A stretch of DNA of 64,000 nt from positions 1,736,001-1,800,000 of the forward strand of contig OZ244721.1 in NCBI GenBank assembly GCA_965219235.1, read 5' to 3'. The notes under the pieces are model-generated. The model ran no database searches. It was not told the DNA's origin and worked only from the letters and a program-made list of their open reading frames with translations. Below are positions 45,033 through 54,306 of this stretch, in pieces. This stretch comes from CBDHCC01 sp965219235. Lineage in GTDB: Bacteria; Pseudomonadota; Alphaproteobacteria; Sphingomonadales; Sphingomonadaceae. Position numbers and translations under genes: made by a program. Positions within the stretch are counted from its first letter, which is position 1, and each line of letters opens with the position of its first letter.

Positions 45033-45470
45033 TCACGATCCGACCTGCTTCGCCCGGTCGTCCTCGCCCGTCGTTTCCGCGCGCCGCCAGGGCAGCTTGC
45101 CCTCGATCTCGATCTCCAGCGAGAAGGAGAGGAAGGTGCGGATCATGACGATGCCGGCGAGCACCAGGACCGACTGGACGGTCGGCTCGACCGCCACCGT
45201 GTTGATGATGTCGGCGGCGACCAGCAGCTCCAGTCCCAGCAGGATGGCGCGGCCGAGATTGGAGCGCAGCGCGTGGAACGCGGCGTCGCGATCCGTGCCG
45301 AGGACCAGCTTGCGGCCGTAGATCGCCAGCGCGGCGACCAAGCCCACGATGATGACGCCGATGCCCACCGCCTCGACGGCACGGGTGATCAGCAGGATGG
45401 CCGGCGTGATGGCGTTCCCTTCAGGCAGCGCCCGCCTCCAGCATGGCCAGAGTGGCGGAGTCGCGCGCAC
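45033..45470 (-). CDS. DUF1622 family membrane protein
   Basis: The recognisable part begins at about residue 20 (ITPAILLITRAVEAVGIGVI) and has three membrane segments with LRSNLGRAILLGLELLVAAD, typical of DUF1622. No ATG stands directly before that point; the in-frame ATG at 45470 overlaps the end of the upstream DUF1810 gene by 50 bases, so the true start may be a rarer codon nearby. Function unknown. Confidence 0.8.
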   Translation of the reverse strand: MRATPPLWPCWRRALPEGNAITPAILLITRAVEAVGIGVIIVGLVAALAIYGRKLVLGTDRDAAFHALRSNLGRAILLGLELLVAADIINTVAVEPTVQSVLVLAGIVMIRTFLSFSLEIEIEGKLPWRRAETTGEDDRAKQVGS

Positions 45471-45834
45471 CGTCGAACAGCCGGTCGAGCGCCAGCTTCG
45501 AGAACCGGCGTCCGCCGCCCGCCGCCTCGAACAGCGTCAGGCACGAACGAAGCTTGGTGGCGTCCAGCTCGCCCAGCACGGTGACCGGATCCGCGCCGAC
45601 CGCCTCGACCGCCTCCTTAAGGCGGGGGCCGAGCACCGGGTGCGCCAGATAGGCCCGCGCCTCCTCCATTCCGCGCACGCCATACCGCTCCGACATCGCC
45701 GACCGGCCCAGGCCGGCCAACTGCGGGAACACCCACCAGATCCAGTGGCCGGTCTTCTTGCCCGCCTTCAGTTCGGCGAGCGCCTGCGCGTGGGTGCCGT
45801 CCTGCGCGGCGACGAAGCGGTCGAGATCGATCAT
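45421..45834 (-). CDS. DUF1810 family protein
   Basis: The 137-residue protein has the DUF1810 hallmark GKKTGHWIWWVFPQLAGLGRS and the C-terminal FSKLALDRLFDGARDSATL. It is soluble and small. Function is unknown, although members have been linked to NAD-derived metabolism in other organisms. The start ATG 45834 fits the family; the longer upstream frame does not. Its 3' end is overlapped by the DUF1622 frame. Confidence 0.88.
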   Translation of the reverse strand: MIDLDRFVAAQDGTHAQALAELKAGKKTGHWIWWVFPQLAGLGRSAMSERYGVRGMEEARAYLAHPVLGPRLKEAVEAVGADPVTVLGELDATKLRSCLTLFEAAGGGRRFSKLALDRLFDGARDSATLAMLEAGAA

Positions 45835-45923
45835 GCGGGGCAAAGAGCGCGCGGGCGCGCGGGGCGTTCCCTTCGCCGGAGCCAATCCGCGGTGCCGGGT
45901 GTTGGACGGGCGAGGAGACGGAG

Positions 45924-46520
45924 ATGCTGGAACACCTGCCCCACTGGCTCGGCCACGCCATGCGCACCCTGCGCGCCGGGCACGAGAAATTGGCGGTGGC
46001 GAAGGTCGGTGGCTCCGGCTCCATGCTGGAGCTGACCAGCCCGGCCTTTCACGCGGGCGGTTCGCTGCCGGAATGGGCGACGGCGGATGGCGAGGGCGTG
46101 TCGCCGCCGCTGGACTGGGGCGACGTGCCGGACGGCGGCGCCGGCTTCGCGCTGATCGTCGAGGACCCCGACGCGCCGACGCCGGAGCCGCTGGTGCATG
46201 GGATCGTCTGGAACCTGGGAGCCGGCGACCGTTCGCTGCCGCGCGGGGTGATCGCGGCGAGTGGGGGCGCGGACACCGGGCAGAACAGCTACGGGCGCAC
46301 TGGATGGCTGCCTCCGGACCCGCCGACCGGACATGGGCCGCACGATTATGTGTTCCAGCTGTTCGCCCTGTCGGAGCCTCTGCCGCTCGGCCCGCAGCCT
46401 GGAAGACGCGAGCTGTTGCAGGCACTTGAGGGGCGCGTCATCGCCGCTGGGGTGCTGATCGGCACCTGGGAGCGCGGGGTCCGGGAGCGGGTTCCGACCC
46501 GCGCGCAACCCACGACCTGA
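45924..46520 (+). CDS. YbhB/YbcL-type PEBP protein
   Basis: The 198-residue protein is of the phosphatidylethanolamine-binding/Raf kinase inhibitor-like group. It shows GEGVSPPLDWGDVPDG, IVEDPDAPTPEPLVHGIVWN and GPHDYVFQLFAL, the three blocks that form the anion-binding pocket. No signal peptide is seen. A GGAGACGGAG ribosome site precedes the ATG. Ligand unknown. Confidence 0.92.
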   Translation: MLEHLPHWLGHAMRTLRAGHEKLAVAKVGGSGSMLELTSPAFHAGGSLPEWATADGEGVSPPLDWGDVPDGGAGFALIVEDPDAPTPEPLVHGIVWNLGAGDRSLPRGVIAASGGADTGQNSYGRTGWLPPDPPTGHGPHDYVFQLFALSEPLPLGPQPGRRELLQALEGRVIAAGVLIGTWERGVRERVPTRAQPTT

Positions 46521-46585
46521 AAGCCTTGAGGACGGGACGCGCCGGGGCCATAGCGGCGGCAGAGGATGAAAAGGCAGGAGTGGAG

Positions 46586-49500
46586 ATGACGGACGTGGCG
46601 GAGGCCGATCGCGGCCCGGTGGGCGGCGGCGCGGTGAACGAAAGCCGGGTCGCCGACCTGCTGGTGCGCGGCGGATTGCCCGGAGAGATGGAGGGCTTCG
46701 ACGCCCCCGCCCGCGCCGCCGCCGCCGCGCTGGCGGGCCAGGCGCTCGCGCGGCGCGAGGACGGCCGCCCCGCGATCGCCATCGACACCTTTCGCCGCGG
46801 CGAGGGCCGGCGGCAGATGCGGGTCGCGGTGGTCAATGACGACATGCCGTTCCTGGTCGATTCCGTCGCCGGCGTGATGGCCAATCACGGGTTGGTGATC
46901 GACCGCCTGCTGCACCCGATCCTGCCCGTGACCCGCGACGCCAACGGCCATCTGACCGGCTTGGATGTCGAGGGCGGCGCGTGCGAATCGCTCATCTACA
47001 TGGAGACCGACCGGGCCGACGCGAGCGTGCGCCAGGCGCTGGAGGAGGAGTTGCGCGAGACGCTGGTCGATGTCCGCGCCGCGGTCGAGGACTGGCACGC
47101 GATGGTCGACGCGATGGAGGCCGACGCCGGGCGCACGCCGGACGGCGAGACCGCCGCCCTGCTGCAATGGTTCGGCGAGAAGCACTTCACCCTGCTGGGC
47201 CACGAACGGCGCGGCCGCGACGGCGAGCGCCGGGAGCGGCTCGGAATCGCGCGGGGCGAGCGCGAGCCGCTCTTGGCGGAGGGCACCATCGAGCGCGCCT
47301 TCGACTGGTTCGACGACGACCCGTCGCGCTCCGTCCTGCTGCTGAAATCCAACCACCTGTCCACCGTCCACCGCCGCGCCCCGCTCGACCTCGTGCTGGT
47401 CCCGGTCCGCGAAGGCCGGCGCACGACCGCCATCAGCCTGCATTCGGGCCTGTGGACGTCCTCTGCGCTCAACACCCAGCCCGACCATGTGCCGGTCCTG
47501 CGCCAGACGCTCGCCCGGCTGGAGGAGCGGTTCGGGTTCGATCCGGCGGGCCACACCGGCAAGGCGCTGGTCCACGCGATCTCGTCCCTGCCCCACGACC
47601 TGCTGATCGCCTTCGACGACGCGGCGATGGAGGAGACGGCGCTGACCGCCATGTCGGTCACCGACCGGCCGCGTCCCAAGCTGCTGCTCGTCGAAAGCGG
47701 GCTCGGGCGGCATCTGTTCGCCTTCGTCTGGCTGCCGCGCGACGACCTCTCGACCTCCCGGCGGCGCGAGATCGGCGCGATGCTGGAGGAGGCCGCCGGT
47801 GGCCCGATGCTCAACTGGACGGTCGAGCTGACCGACGGCACGGTGGCGCTGCTGCGCTACACTCTGGACCGGCGCGCCGCCGACCGCGCGATCGACGCCG
47901 AGGCGTGCGACCAGCGGTTGAAGGCGATGGTGCGCGGCTGGCTGCCGGCGTTCGAGCGCGAGCTGGCGCTGATCGGCGGAGAGGGCGAGGCCGCGCGCCT
48001 GGCGCTGCGCTTCGGCGAAGCCTTCCCGCAGGGTTATCGCACCCATTACGGCCCGCAGGAGGCCGCCAGCGACGCGCGCCGCCTGTCGAAGCTCCAGGGA
48101 CCCGACGACCGTTCCGTGCGCCTGTACCGCCACGCCACGGACGCCGACGCGCACAGCCTGCGCCTCAAGCTCTACCGCTTCGGCGGCTCCGTGCCCTTGT
48201 CCGACGTGGTCCCCGCGCTGGAGGATTTCGGCTTCCGCGTGCTGGGCGAGGTGCCGACGGAGGTGGGCGGCGACACGCCGGGCACCATCCACGACTTCAT
48301 GCTGGAAAGCGCGGACGACATCGACACGGCCCGGCTGCTCGACCGCGCGCCGGAGATCGAGGGCGCGGTCGAGGCGGTGCTGAAGGGCACGGCCGAGAAC
48401 GACGAGTTCAACCGCCTGGTGATCGCCGCCGGCCTGCAACCGTCGCAGGTCGTGCTGGTGCGCGCGTGGTTCCGCTATCTGCGCCAGACCGGCCTCACCT
48501 ACGGATTGGTCACGGTGGTGGACGCGCTCGCCCGCTCGCCGGAGGTGACGCGCGCGATCGTGTCGCTGTTCGCCGCGCGCCACGATCCCGCGCGCGCCCA
48601 CAGCCATGTCGAGCTGGAGCGCACGGTGCGCGCCGTGCTGACCAAGGGGCTGGCGGCGGTCAAGGCGATCGACGACGACCGCATCCTGCGCCGCCTGCTG
48701 GCGGTGGTGGAGGCGTGCCTGCGCACCAATGCCTATTGCTGCACCGAGGGCGAGGCGCTGGCCTTCAAGCTCGACTCCTCGCGGGTGCCCGGCCTGCCCG
48801 CGCCGCTGCCGTGGCGCGAGGTGTGGGTCTATTCCCCGCGCGTGGAGGGCATCCACCTGCGCGCCGGTCCGGTGGCCCGCGGCGGCATCCGCTGGTCCGA
48901 CCGCCGCGACGACTTCCGCACCGAGGTGCTGGGCCTGATGAAGGCGCAGCGGGTGAAGAACGCGGTCATCGTGCCGACCGGGGCCAAGGGCGGCTTCTAT
49001 CCCAAGATGCTGCCCGATCCCGCGCTGGACCGCGACGCCTGGGCCACCGAAGGCCGCGAGGCGTACAAGATCTACATCCGCTCGCTGCTCTCGATCACGG
49101 ACACGCTGGAGGACGGCCGGGTGGTCCATCCCGACGGCGTGGTCGTGCTGGACGGCGACGACCCCTATTTCGTGGTCGCCGCCGACAAGGGCACGGCGAG
49201 CTTCTCCGACACCGCCAACGCGCTCGCCGAACAGGCGGACTTCTGGCTGGGCGACGCCTTCGCGTCGGGGGGCAGCCACGGCTACGACCACAAGGCGATG
49301 GGCATCACCGCGCGCGGCGCGTGGATCAGCGTCCAGCGCCACTTCCGGGAGCGTGGGATCGACGTGCAGCGCGAGGAGGTGGCGGTCGCGGGCGTCGGCG
49401 ACATGTCGGGCGACGTGTTCGGCAACGGGATGCTGCTCTCGGAGACGCTCAAGCTGCGCGCCGCCTTCGACCACCGCCACATCTTCCTCGATCCCGATCC

Positions 49501-51265
49501 CGATCCCGATCCGGCGGCGAGCTGGGCGGAGAGGAAGCGGTTGTTCGAGCTGCCGCGATCCAGCTGGGCCGACTACGACCCGGCGCTGATCTCCGAAGGC
49601 GGCGGCGTGTGGCCGCGCACCGACAAGACGATCCCGCTGTCGCCGGAGGTCCGCGCCATGCTGGGCACCCAGGTGGAGACGATGGAGCCCGCCGAGCTGA
49701 TCTCCGCCATCCTGGCGATGAAGGTGGACCTGCTGTGGTTCGGCGGCATCGGCACCTATGTGAAGGCGGCGGTCGAGAACGACGCGGCGGTCGGCGACCC
49801 GCTCAACGACCGCCTGCGCGTCGATGCCGAAATGCTCGGGGCGAAGGTGATCGGCGAGGGTGCGAACCTGGCTGTCACGCAAGCCGGCCGCATCGCCTTC
49901 GCGCGCGGCGGCGGGTCGATCAACACCGACTTCATCGACAATTCGGCCGGCGTCGATTGTTCGGACAACGAGGTCAACATCAAGATCGCGCTGCAGCCGC
50001 CGGTCAAGGCGGGCCACCTGTCGCCGGTGGACCGCAACGCTCTCCTCGAGGAGATGACGGACGAGGTCGCCGAGATCGTGCTGGAGGACAACCGCCTCCA
50101 GACGCTGGCTTTGTCCGTCGCCGCCGCCCGCTCGCGCGAGGCGGCGGGCAGCTTCGTGCGGCTGATCGATCGGTTCGAGGCCGACGGCGCGCTCGACCGC
50201 AAGGTGGAGGGGCTGGCCGCCAATGACGAGCTGCTGCGCCGCGCGGGCGACAATGAGGGCCTGACGCGGCCCGAACTCGCCGTGCTCTTGTCCACGTCCA
50301 AGCTCGTGCTCCAGGACGCGGTCGAGCACACCGACCTCGCCGCCGATCCGGCGATGGACGAGGAGGTGCTGAACGCCTTTCCGCCCCAGCTGCGGACGCG
50401 CTTCCCCGACGCGCTCAAGGCCCACCAGCTGCGGCCGGAGATCGTGGCCACGGAGGTCGCCAACCGGATGGTGAACCGGCTGGGCATCGTCCACCCCTTC
50501 GAACTCGCCGAGGAGGAGGGCGCGGCGATGGGCGAGGTCGCGGCGGCCTATCTGGTGGTCGAGCGGCTGCTCGGCGTGCGCGCGATCTGGGAGGCGCTGG
50601 ACGAGGCGGACGTCGCCGAGGAGGCGCGGCTCGCGCTGTTCGACCGCGCCGCGGCCTCGGTGCGCGCCCACACCGCCGACCTGCTGCGCTCCGCCGACCG
50701 CCATCTGAGCGTCGGCGAGGCGGTCGAGCGGCTGCAAGGCGCGGTGGCGCGGCTGTGCGAGGCGGCGGGCGACCTCGTGTCAGACGCGGCCGGTGCGGAG
50801 GCCGCCGACATCGAGCGGTTCGCGACCGAGGCCGGGGCGTCGCCCGACCTGGCGGCGGCGCTCAAGCGGCTCTACGCGGCCGACGGCGCGATCGGCATCG
50901 CCAGCCTGTCGGCGCAGTCGGGCGTGGACGAGATCGCGCTGGCCCGCGCCTTCACCCGCCTGGGCGAGGCGGTCGGCCTCGACTGGGCGCAGACGAGCGC
51001 GCAGTCGGTCCGCACCTCGGACCCGTGGGAGCGCCTGCTGCTCGCCGGCCTGGCGCGCGACCTCCAGCAGATGCGGCTCGACTTCCTGCGCGTGCGGGAC
51101 GGCGATCCGGAGGCGGCGGTGGAGAGCTGGCTGGCGGCGCTGGAACCGCGCGTCCACCAGTTCCGCGGCCAGATCGACCACGCCCGCTCGGCGGCGACGG
51201 TCACGCCCGCCATGCTGGCCCAGCTCGCGAGCCAGGCGCGCGTGCTGCTCAGCCGGGCGGGGTGA
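46586..51265 (+). CDS. gdhB: NAD-specific glutamate dehydrogenase, large type
   Basis: The 1559-residue enzyme belongs to the large (180-kDa class) NAD-GDH family (PF05088) and deaminates glutamate to 2-oxoglutarate. The long N-terminal regulatory region is followed by the dehydrogenase core, with GIRWSDRRDDFRTEVLGL, the catalytic-type lysine block TGAKGGFYPK and VAVAGVGDMSGDVFGNGM for NAD binding. ATG 46586 has an AGGAGTGGAG site directly upstream and is preferred to 46526. It ends 17 bases into a convergent small gene. Confidence 0.95.
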   Translation: MTDVAEADRGPVGGGAVNESRVADLLVRGGLPGEMEGFDAPARAAAAALAGQALARREDGRPAIAIDTFRRGEGRRQMRVAVVNDDMPFLVDSVAGVMANHGLVIDRLLHPILPVTRDANGHLTGLDVEGGACESLIYMETDRADASVRQALEEELRETLVDVRAAVEDWHAMVDAMEADAGRTPDGETAALLQWFGEKHFTLLGHERRGRDGERRERLGIARGEREPLLAEGTIERAFDWFDDDPSRSVLLLKSNHLSTVHRRAPLDLVLVPVREGRRTTAISLHSGLWTSSALNTQPDHVPVLRQTLARLEERFGFDPAGHTGKALVHAISSLPHDLLIAFDDAAMEETALTAMSVTDRPRPKLLLVESGLGRHLFAFVWLPRDDLSTSRRREIGAMLEEAAGGPMLNWTVELTDGTVALLRYTLDRRAADRAIDAEACDQRLKAMVRGWLPAFERELALIGGEGEAARLALRFGEAFPQGYRTHYGPQEAASDARRLSKLQGPDDRSVRLYRHATDADAHSLRLKLYRFGGSVPLSDVVPALEDFGFRVLGEVPTEVGGDTPGTIHDFMLESADDIDTARLLDRAPEIEGAVEAVLKGTAENDEFNRLVIAAGLQPSQVVLVRAWFRYLRQTGLTYGLVTVVDALARSPEVTRAIVSLFAARHDPARAHSHVELERTVRAVLTKGLAAVKAIDDDRILRRLLAVVEACLRTNAYCCTEGEALAFKLDSSRVPGLPAPLPWREVWVYSPRVEGIHLRAGPVARGGIRWSDRRDDFRTEVLGLMKAQRVKNAVIVPTGAKGGFYPKMLPDPALDRDAWATEGREAYKIYIRSLLSITDTLEDGRVVHPDGVVVLDGDDPYFVVAADKGTASFSDTANALAEQADFWLGDAFASGGSHGYDHKAMGITARGAWISVQRHFRERGIDVQREEVAVAGVGDMSGDVFGNGMLLSETLKLRAAFDHRHIFLDPDPDPDPAASWAERKRLFELPRSSWADYDPALISEGGGVWPRTDKTIPLSPEVRAMLGTQVETMEPAELISAILAMKVDLLWFGGIGTYVKAAVENDAAVGDPLNDRLRVDAEMLGAKVIGEGANLAVTQAGRIAFARGGGSINTDFIDNSAGVDCSDNEVNIKIALQPPVKAGHLSPVDRNALLEEMTDEVAEIVLEDNRLQTLALSVAAARSREAAGSFVRLIDRFEADGALDRKVEGLAANDELLRRAGDNEGLTRPELAVLLSTSKLVLQDAVEHTDLAADPAMDEEVLNAFPPQLRTRFPDALKAHQLRPEIVATEVANRMVNRLGIVHPFELAEEEGAAMGEVAAAYLVVERLLGVRAIWEALDEADVAEEARLALFDRAAASVRAHTADLLRSADRHLSVGEAVERLQGAVARLCEAAGDLVSDAAGAEAADIERFATEAGASPDLAAALKRLYAADGAIGIASLSAQSGVDEIALARAFTRLGEAVGLDWAQTSAQSVRTSDPWERLLLAGLARDLQQMRLDFLRVRDGDPEAAVESWLAALEPRVHQFRGQIDHARSAATVTPAMLAQLASQARVLLSRAG

Positions 51266-51506
51266 GGGGCGGAGCCGCCCGCGCACGGGCGAGCAGCCAC
51301 AGCCGGAGCGCGGAGGCGAGGTTGGGTGGCTCGGGCACTTCCAGCCGCTCGGCATCGACGCGCGCGATCAGAGCGTTTAGCGGCACGCCCGCCTCGCCCG
51401 CCGCTCCCTCCAGCGCGGCCCAGAAGGGGGGCTCCAGCGCGATGGAGGTGGCGTGCCCGGCGACGGTGACGGAGCGCTTCGCGACGGGGGCGTAGAGAGG
51501 AGCCAT
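51249..51506 (-). CDS. Ribbon-helix-helix domain protein
   Basis: The 85-residue protein begins MAPLYAPVAKRSVTVAGHATS, the beta strand of a ribbon-helix-helix fold, followed by LEPPFWAALEGAAGEAGVPLNAL and a short helix LASALRLWLLARARA. It resembles the RHH_4 group of alphaproteobacterial proteins. The gene converges on NAD-GDH and overlaps its last 17 bases. A small DNA-binding role is inferred. Confidence 0.75.
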   Translation of the reverse strand: MAPLYAPVAKRSVTVAGHATSIALEPPFWAALEGAAGEAGVPLNALIARVDAERLEVPEPPNLASALRLWLLARARAAPPLTPPG

Positions 51507-52029
51507 GCCGGCAACGTAGCAGACGATCAAGGAGGGCGGCGAGAGTGTCGTTTTTAGCGTCCGCCACTGGCGGAGGCTGTGTGGGAACATTCTTTGGTGG
51601 ACGGTATCGTGAGGGTCGCCGGGCGCACGTTCAGCCCGGCATCGCGGCGATCAGCCTCGGCATTCCGTGCTGGCGGGTGGCCAACCCCAAAACCGGACTG
51701 GCGGCGCTCGGCCGACGGCCGAAGCGGTTCGCCGCCGACCACCAGCTCAAGGTCGGCTCCGAGGCGTCGGGCGGCGTAGCCTGTCCTCGGGCCGGCAAAG
51801 CCCGAACAAAACCCCCCTCGCCCAAACCTACCGGCGGCTGGGGGACGCCGGCAAACCCCACACGCCCTGCCCCCGCGAAGGCGGGGGTCGCCCTCGTCGC
51901 AACCCTGCGAAAGCTCTTCGTCACCCTCAACGCCATGGCAAAACACCCCAGCCGGCGTCATCGCGTGAAACACGGTTGCTCAGGACGAGCGGGAGGGGGG
52001 TCGAGAGTCTATCTCAAGCGAGATCGCGC
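51507..52029. other. Intergenic region, no gene supported
   Basis: These 523 bp contain a CCCGCGAAGGCGGGGG hairpin near 51870 and a degraded family A fragment near 51975 (CTCAGGACGAGCGGG). Several open frames cross it, but none shows a family motif, a ribosome site or conserved composition. Confidence 0.6.
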
Positions 52030-52569
52030 TCAGAACGGGTTCAGCGTGTACCCCTCCTGCTGCAACAGCGCGTGAGCGGTCATCGCCGACAGCGCCATCT
52101 CCACACCCGGCAACAGGTCGTCCTTCGTGACGCCCAGCCCTGCGGCACTCTGCCCGCACACGATGATGCGGGTTCCGTGGGAGAGAAGAGCGGCCACCAG
52201 CGCGGCGTTCGGATTGGGCGACCTGTCCCCTGCCCCTCCCGCTGTCGTGACATCACCCACGGCACGGCCATGCACGACGACGGCCACCCGGATGCGTTCG
52301 GCCGGCACCCCTGCGGCGACGTGCATGTTGAGGAAGCGCGCGGCCGACTCCAGCGTGCGGTTCGGCTCCTTGCCACCCGGAGCGGCCGTGTCGAACGCGA
52401 CCTTGAACTCCGTGTCGGCCGGGATCGGCGTGTGGCCCTCGGCCGGCGCGATCGAGCCATAGTCCGTGATCAGGGGACCGGGGCCAAAGGACGACGGGGC
52501 GTCCTGGGCGGCGGCGGGCACGGTCGCCACAGCGAAGGGAAGGGCGAGGGGGAGTAGGAGCCGGATCAT
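52030..52569 (-). CDS. Periplasmic DsrE-like protein
   Basis: The 179-residue protein has a signal peptide (MIRLLLPLALPFAVATVPAAA) and a DsrE/DsrF-like domain. The domain is visible as KVAFDTAAPGGKEPNRTLE, RVAVVVHGRAVGDV and GTRIIVCGQSAAGLGVTKDD. The cysteine in IIVCGQS is the position used by sulfur-relay members. Being exported, it is more likely one of the periplasmic DsrE-like proteins of unknown role. Confidence 0.87.
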   Translation of the reverse strand: MIRLLLPLALPFAVATVPAAAQDAPSSFGPGPLITDYGSIAPAEGHTPIPADTEFKVAFDTAAPGGKEPNRTLESAARFLNMHVAAGVPAERIRVAVVVHGRAVGDVTTAGGAGDRSPNPNAALVAALLSHGTRIIVCGQSAAGLGVTKDDLLPGVEMALSAMTAHALLQQEGYTLNPF

Positions 52570-52649
52570 GGGCGAAGATTAGCGTGGCGTGCGGCCCATG
52601 ACACGCGCTTTCGCACCCACTACATTCGGAGGAAGAGGAGAGCCCCACC

Positions 52650-53891
52650 GTGACCGACCAGACCCCCACCGACTGGACCGCCGTCGGCGAGACCCAGCTG
52701 CCCGACGCCGTCGCGCTCCGCCGCGCCATCCACGCCGAGCCGGAGATCGGCCTCAACTGCCCGCGCACGGCGCAGAAGGTGAAGGCGGCGCTCGCCGGCC
52801 TGCCGCTCACGATCCACCAGGGCACGCGCACCACCGGCTTCGTCGCCGTCCTGAACGGCGGAGGCGCCACAGGGAAGGAGGGGGGCAACGGGCGCACCGT
52901 CCTGCTGCGCGGCGACCACGACGCGCTGCCGATGAGGGAGGCGACCGGCCTGCCCTTCGCCTCCACGATCGACGGCGCCATGCACGCCTGCGGCCATGAC
53001 GCGCACACCGCCATGCTGGTCGGCGCGGCCAAGGCTCTGTGTGCCCGCAAGGACGAGCTGCCCGGCACCGTCGTCTTCATGTTCCAGCCCGGCGAGGAGG
53101 GTTTTCACGGCGCGCGCGAGATGATCGCCGACGGCCTGATCGAGGTGGCGAGGCCCGACGGCGCCTTCGCGCTGCACGTCAGCCCCAACATGGGCGCGGG
53201 CACGGTCGTCACCCGCGCCGGACCGCTGCTCGCCTCGACCGACACGCTCCACATCACCGTCCGCGGGCGCGGGGGGCACGCCGCCATGCCGCACGACAGC
53301 ATCGACCCGATCCCGGTCGCCTGCGAGATCGTGCTGGCGCTCAACACCATGATCGCGCGCACCGTGCCGGTGGTGGACCCCGCCGTCCTGACGATGACCC
53401 AGATCCACGGCGGATCGTCGCACAACATCATCCCCGACGAGGTGATGCTGATGGGCACGCTGCGCACGCTCTCGGAGGGGACGCGGACGAAGACCCGCGC
53501 CGCCGCGCTCAGGATCGCCGAACAGGTGGCCGCCGCGCACCGCTGCACGGCCGAGGCGACGATCGAGGAGGGGTATCCCGTCACCATGAACGACCCTCGT
53601 GCCGTCGGGATCATGCGCGAGGCGACGGCGGCGGTCGGCGCCGAGTGGGTGCCGATGGGCGCGCCGATGATGGGCGGCGAGGACTTCTCCTACGTGCTGC
53701 GCGACGTGCCCGGCGCGATGGCGTTCCTCGGCGCGGCCCCGGCCGGCAGCGACCCGGCCACCAACCCCGGCCTGCACAACACCGCCATGACGATCGCGGA
53801 GGACGCGATGGCCACCGGCATCGCCATGCACTGCGCGATGGCGGAGAGGTTCCTGGAGAGCGGGTGGGAACCTTACGACCGCTCAGCCTGA
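52650..53891 (+). CDS. M20 family amidohydrolase, cytoplasmic
   Basis: The 413-residue enzyme starts at a GTG preceded by GGAGGAAGAGGAG. The M20D core is visible as AIHAEPEIGLNCPRTA, LRGDHDALPMREATG, MHACGHDAHTAML and FQPGEEGFHGAREM, all with the expected zinc ligands. It has no signal peptide, unlike the M20 protein at 5050. Amide or peptide-like substrates are likely. The stop lies inside the first bases of a family A repeat. Confidence 0.92.
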   Translation: MTDQTPTDWTAVGETQLPDAVALRRAIHAEPEIGLNCPRTAQKVKAALAGLPLTIHQGTRTTGFVAVLNGGGATGKEGGNGRTVLLRGDHDALPMREATGLPFASTIDGAMHACGHDAHTAMLVGAAKALCARKDELPGTVVFMFQPGEEGFHGAREMIADGLIEVARPDGAFALHVSPNMGAGTVVTRAGPLLASTDTLHITVRGRGGHAAMPHDSIDPIPVACEIVLALNTMIARTVPVVDPAVLTMTQIHGGSSHNIIPDEVMLMGTLRTLSEGTRTKTRAAALRIAEQVAAAHRCTAEATIEEGYPVTMNDPRAVGIMREATAAVGAEWVPMGAPMMGGEDFSYVLRDVPGAMAFLGAAPAGSDPATNPGLHNTAMTIAEDAMATGIAMHCAMAERFLESGWEPYDRSA

Positions 53892-54260
53892 GCCTGTCGA
53901 AGGCCGGGTTGGGCCGGACTGCTCTGATGCCAGAACTCGCACTACGCGGAACGCGGGCTTCGACAAGGTGATTGTGTCGTTTGCAAACCCACCGTTCAGT
54001 CCGACCGCTTCCAACGCAAGGCCGGTCGTCGAACTCCCCAACCCCCGATCCGCTCGTCCTGAGCCTGTCGAAGGACGTTGGGCAAGGCACTTCCGACAGT
54101 CGCCGCGCTGAGCCCTTTGTACGTCCTTCGACAAGCTCAGCACGAGCGGGGGTGGTGGTGAGAGAACAATGGGATTGGAACCACCGCTCCCCACCAGCCG
54201 AAGTTTGCCTGTCGGGTTTGCAAACGACACAATCACCTTCGACAAGCTCAGCCTGAGCGG
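53879..54260. repeat. Composite block of family A elements and TTTGCAAA motifs
   Basis: From left to right there are CCGCTCAGCCTGAGCC-TGTCGAAGG at 53879, a CTTCGACAAGGTGATTG-TGTCGTTTGCAAACCC at about 53958, a complete family A pair (54050-54077 and 54122-54149), and GGGTTTGCAAACGACAC-AATCACC joined to CTTCGACAAGCTCAGCC at 54214-54260. Two layers of inverted repeats are thus nested. The rest of 53892-54306 holds no gene. Confidence 0.82.
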
Positions 54261-54306
54261 ATCAGGGGACAAGTTGGTCCCCAGTTCGGCAGCGAACGAA
54301 CTGCTC

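Noticed and set aside
46346..50737. A 1463-codon open frame on the minus strand opposite NAD-glutamate dehydrogenase
   Set aside because: It is a mirror of the GC-rich coding frame, rich in Arg, Gln, His and Val, without any domain; the plus-strand gene is certain. The same applies to the long frames opposite aceA, phaZ, penicillin acylase and prfC.
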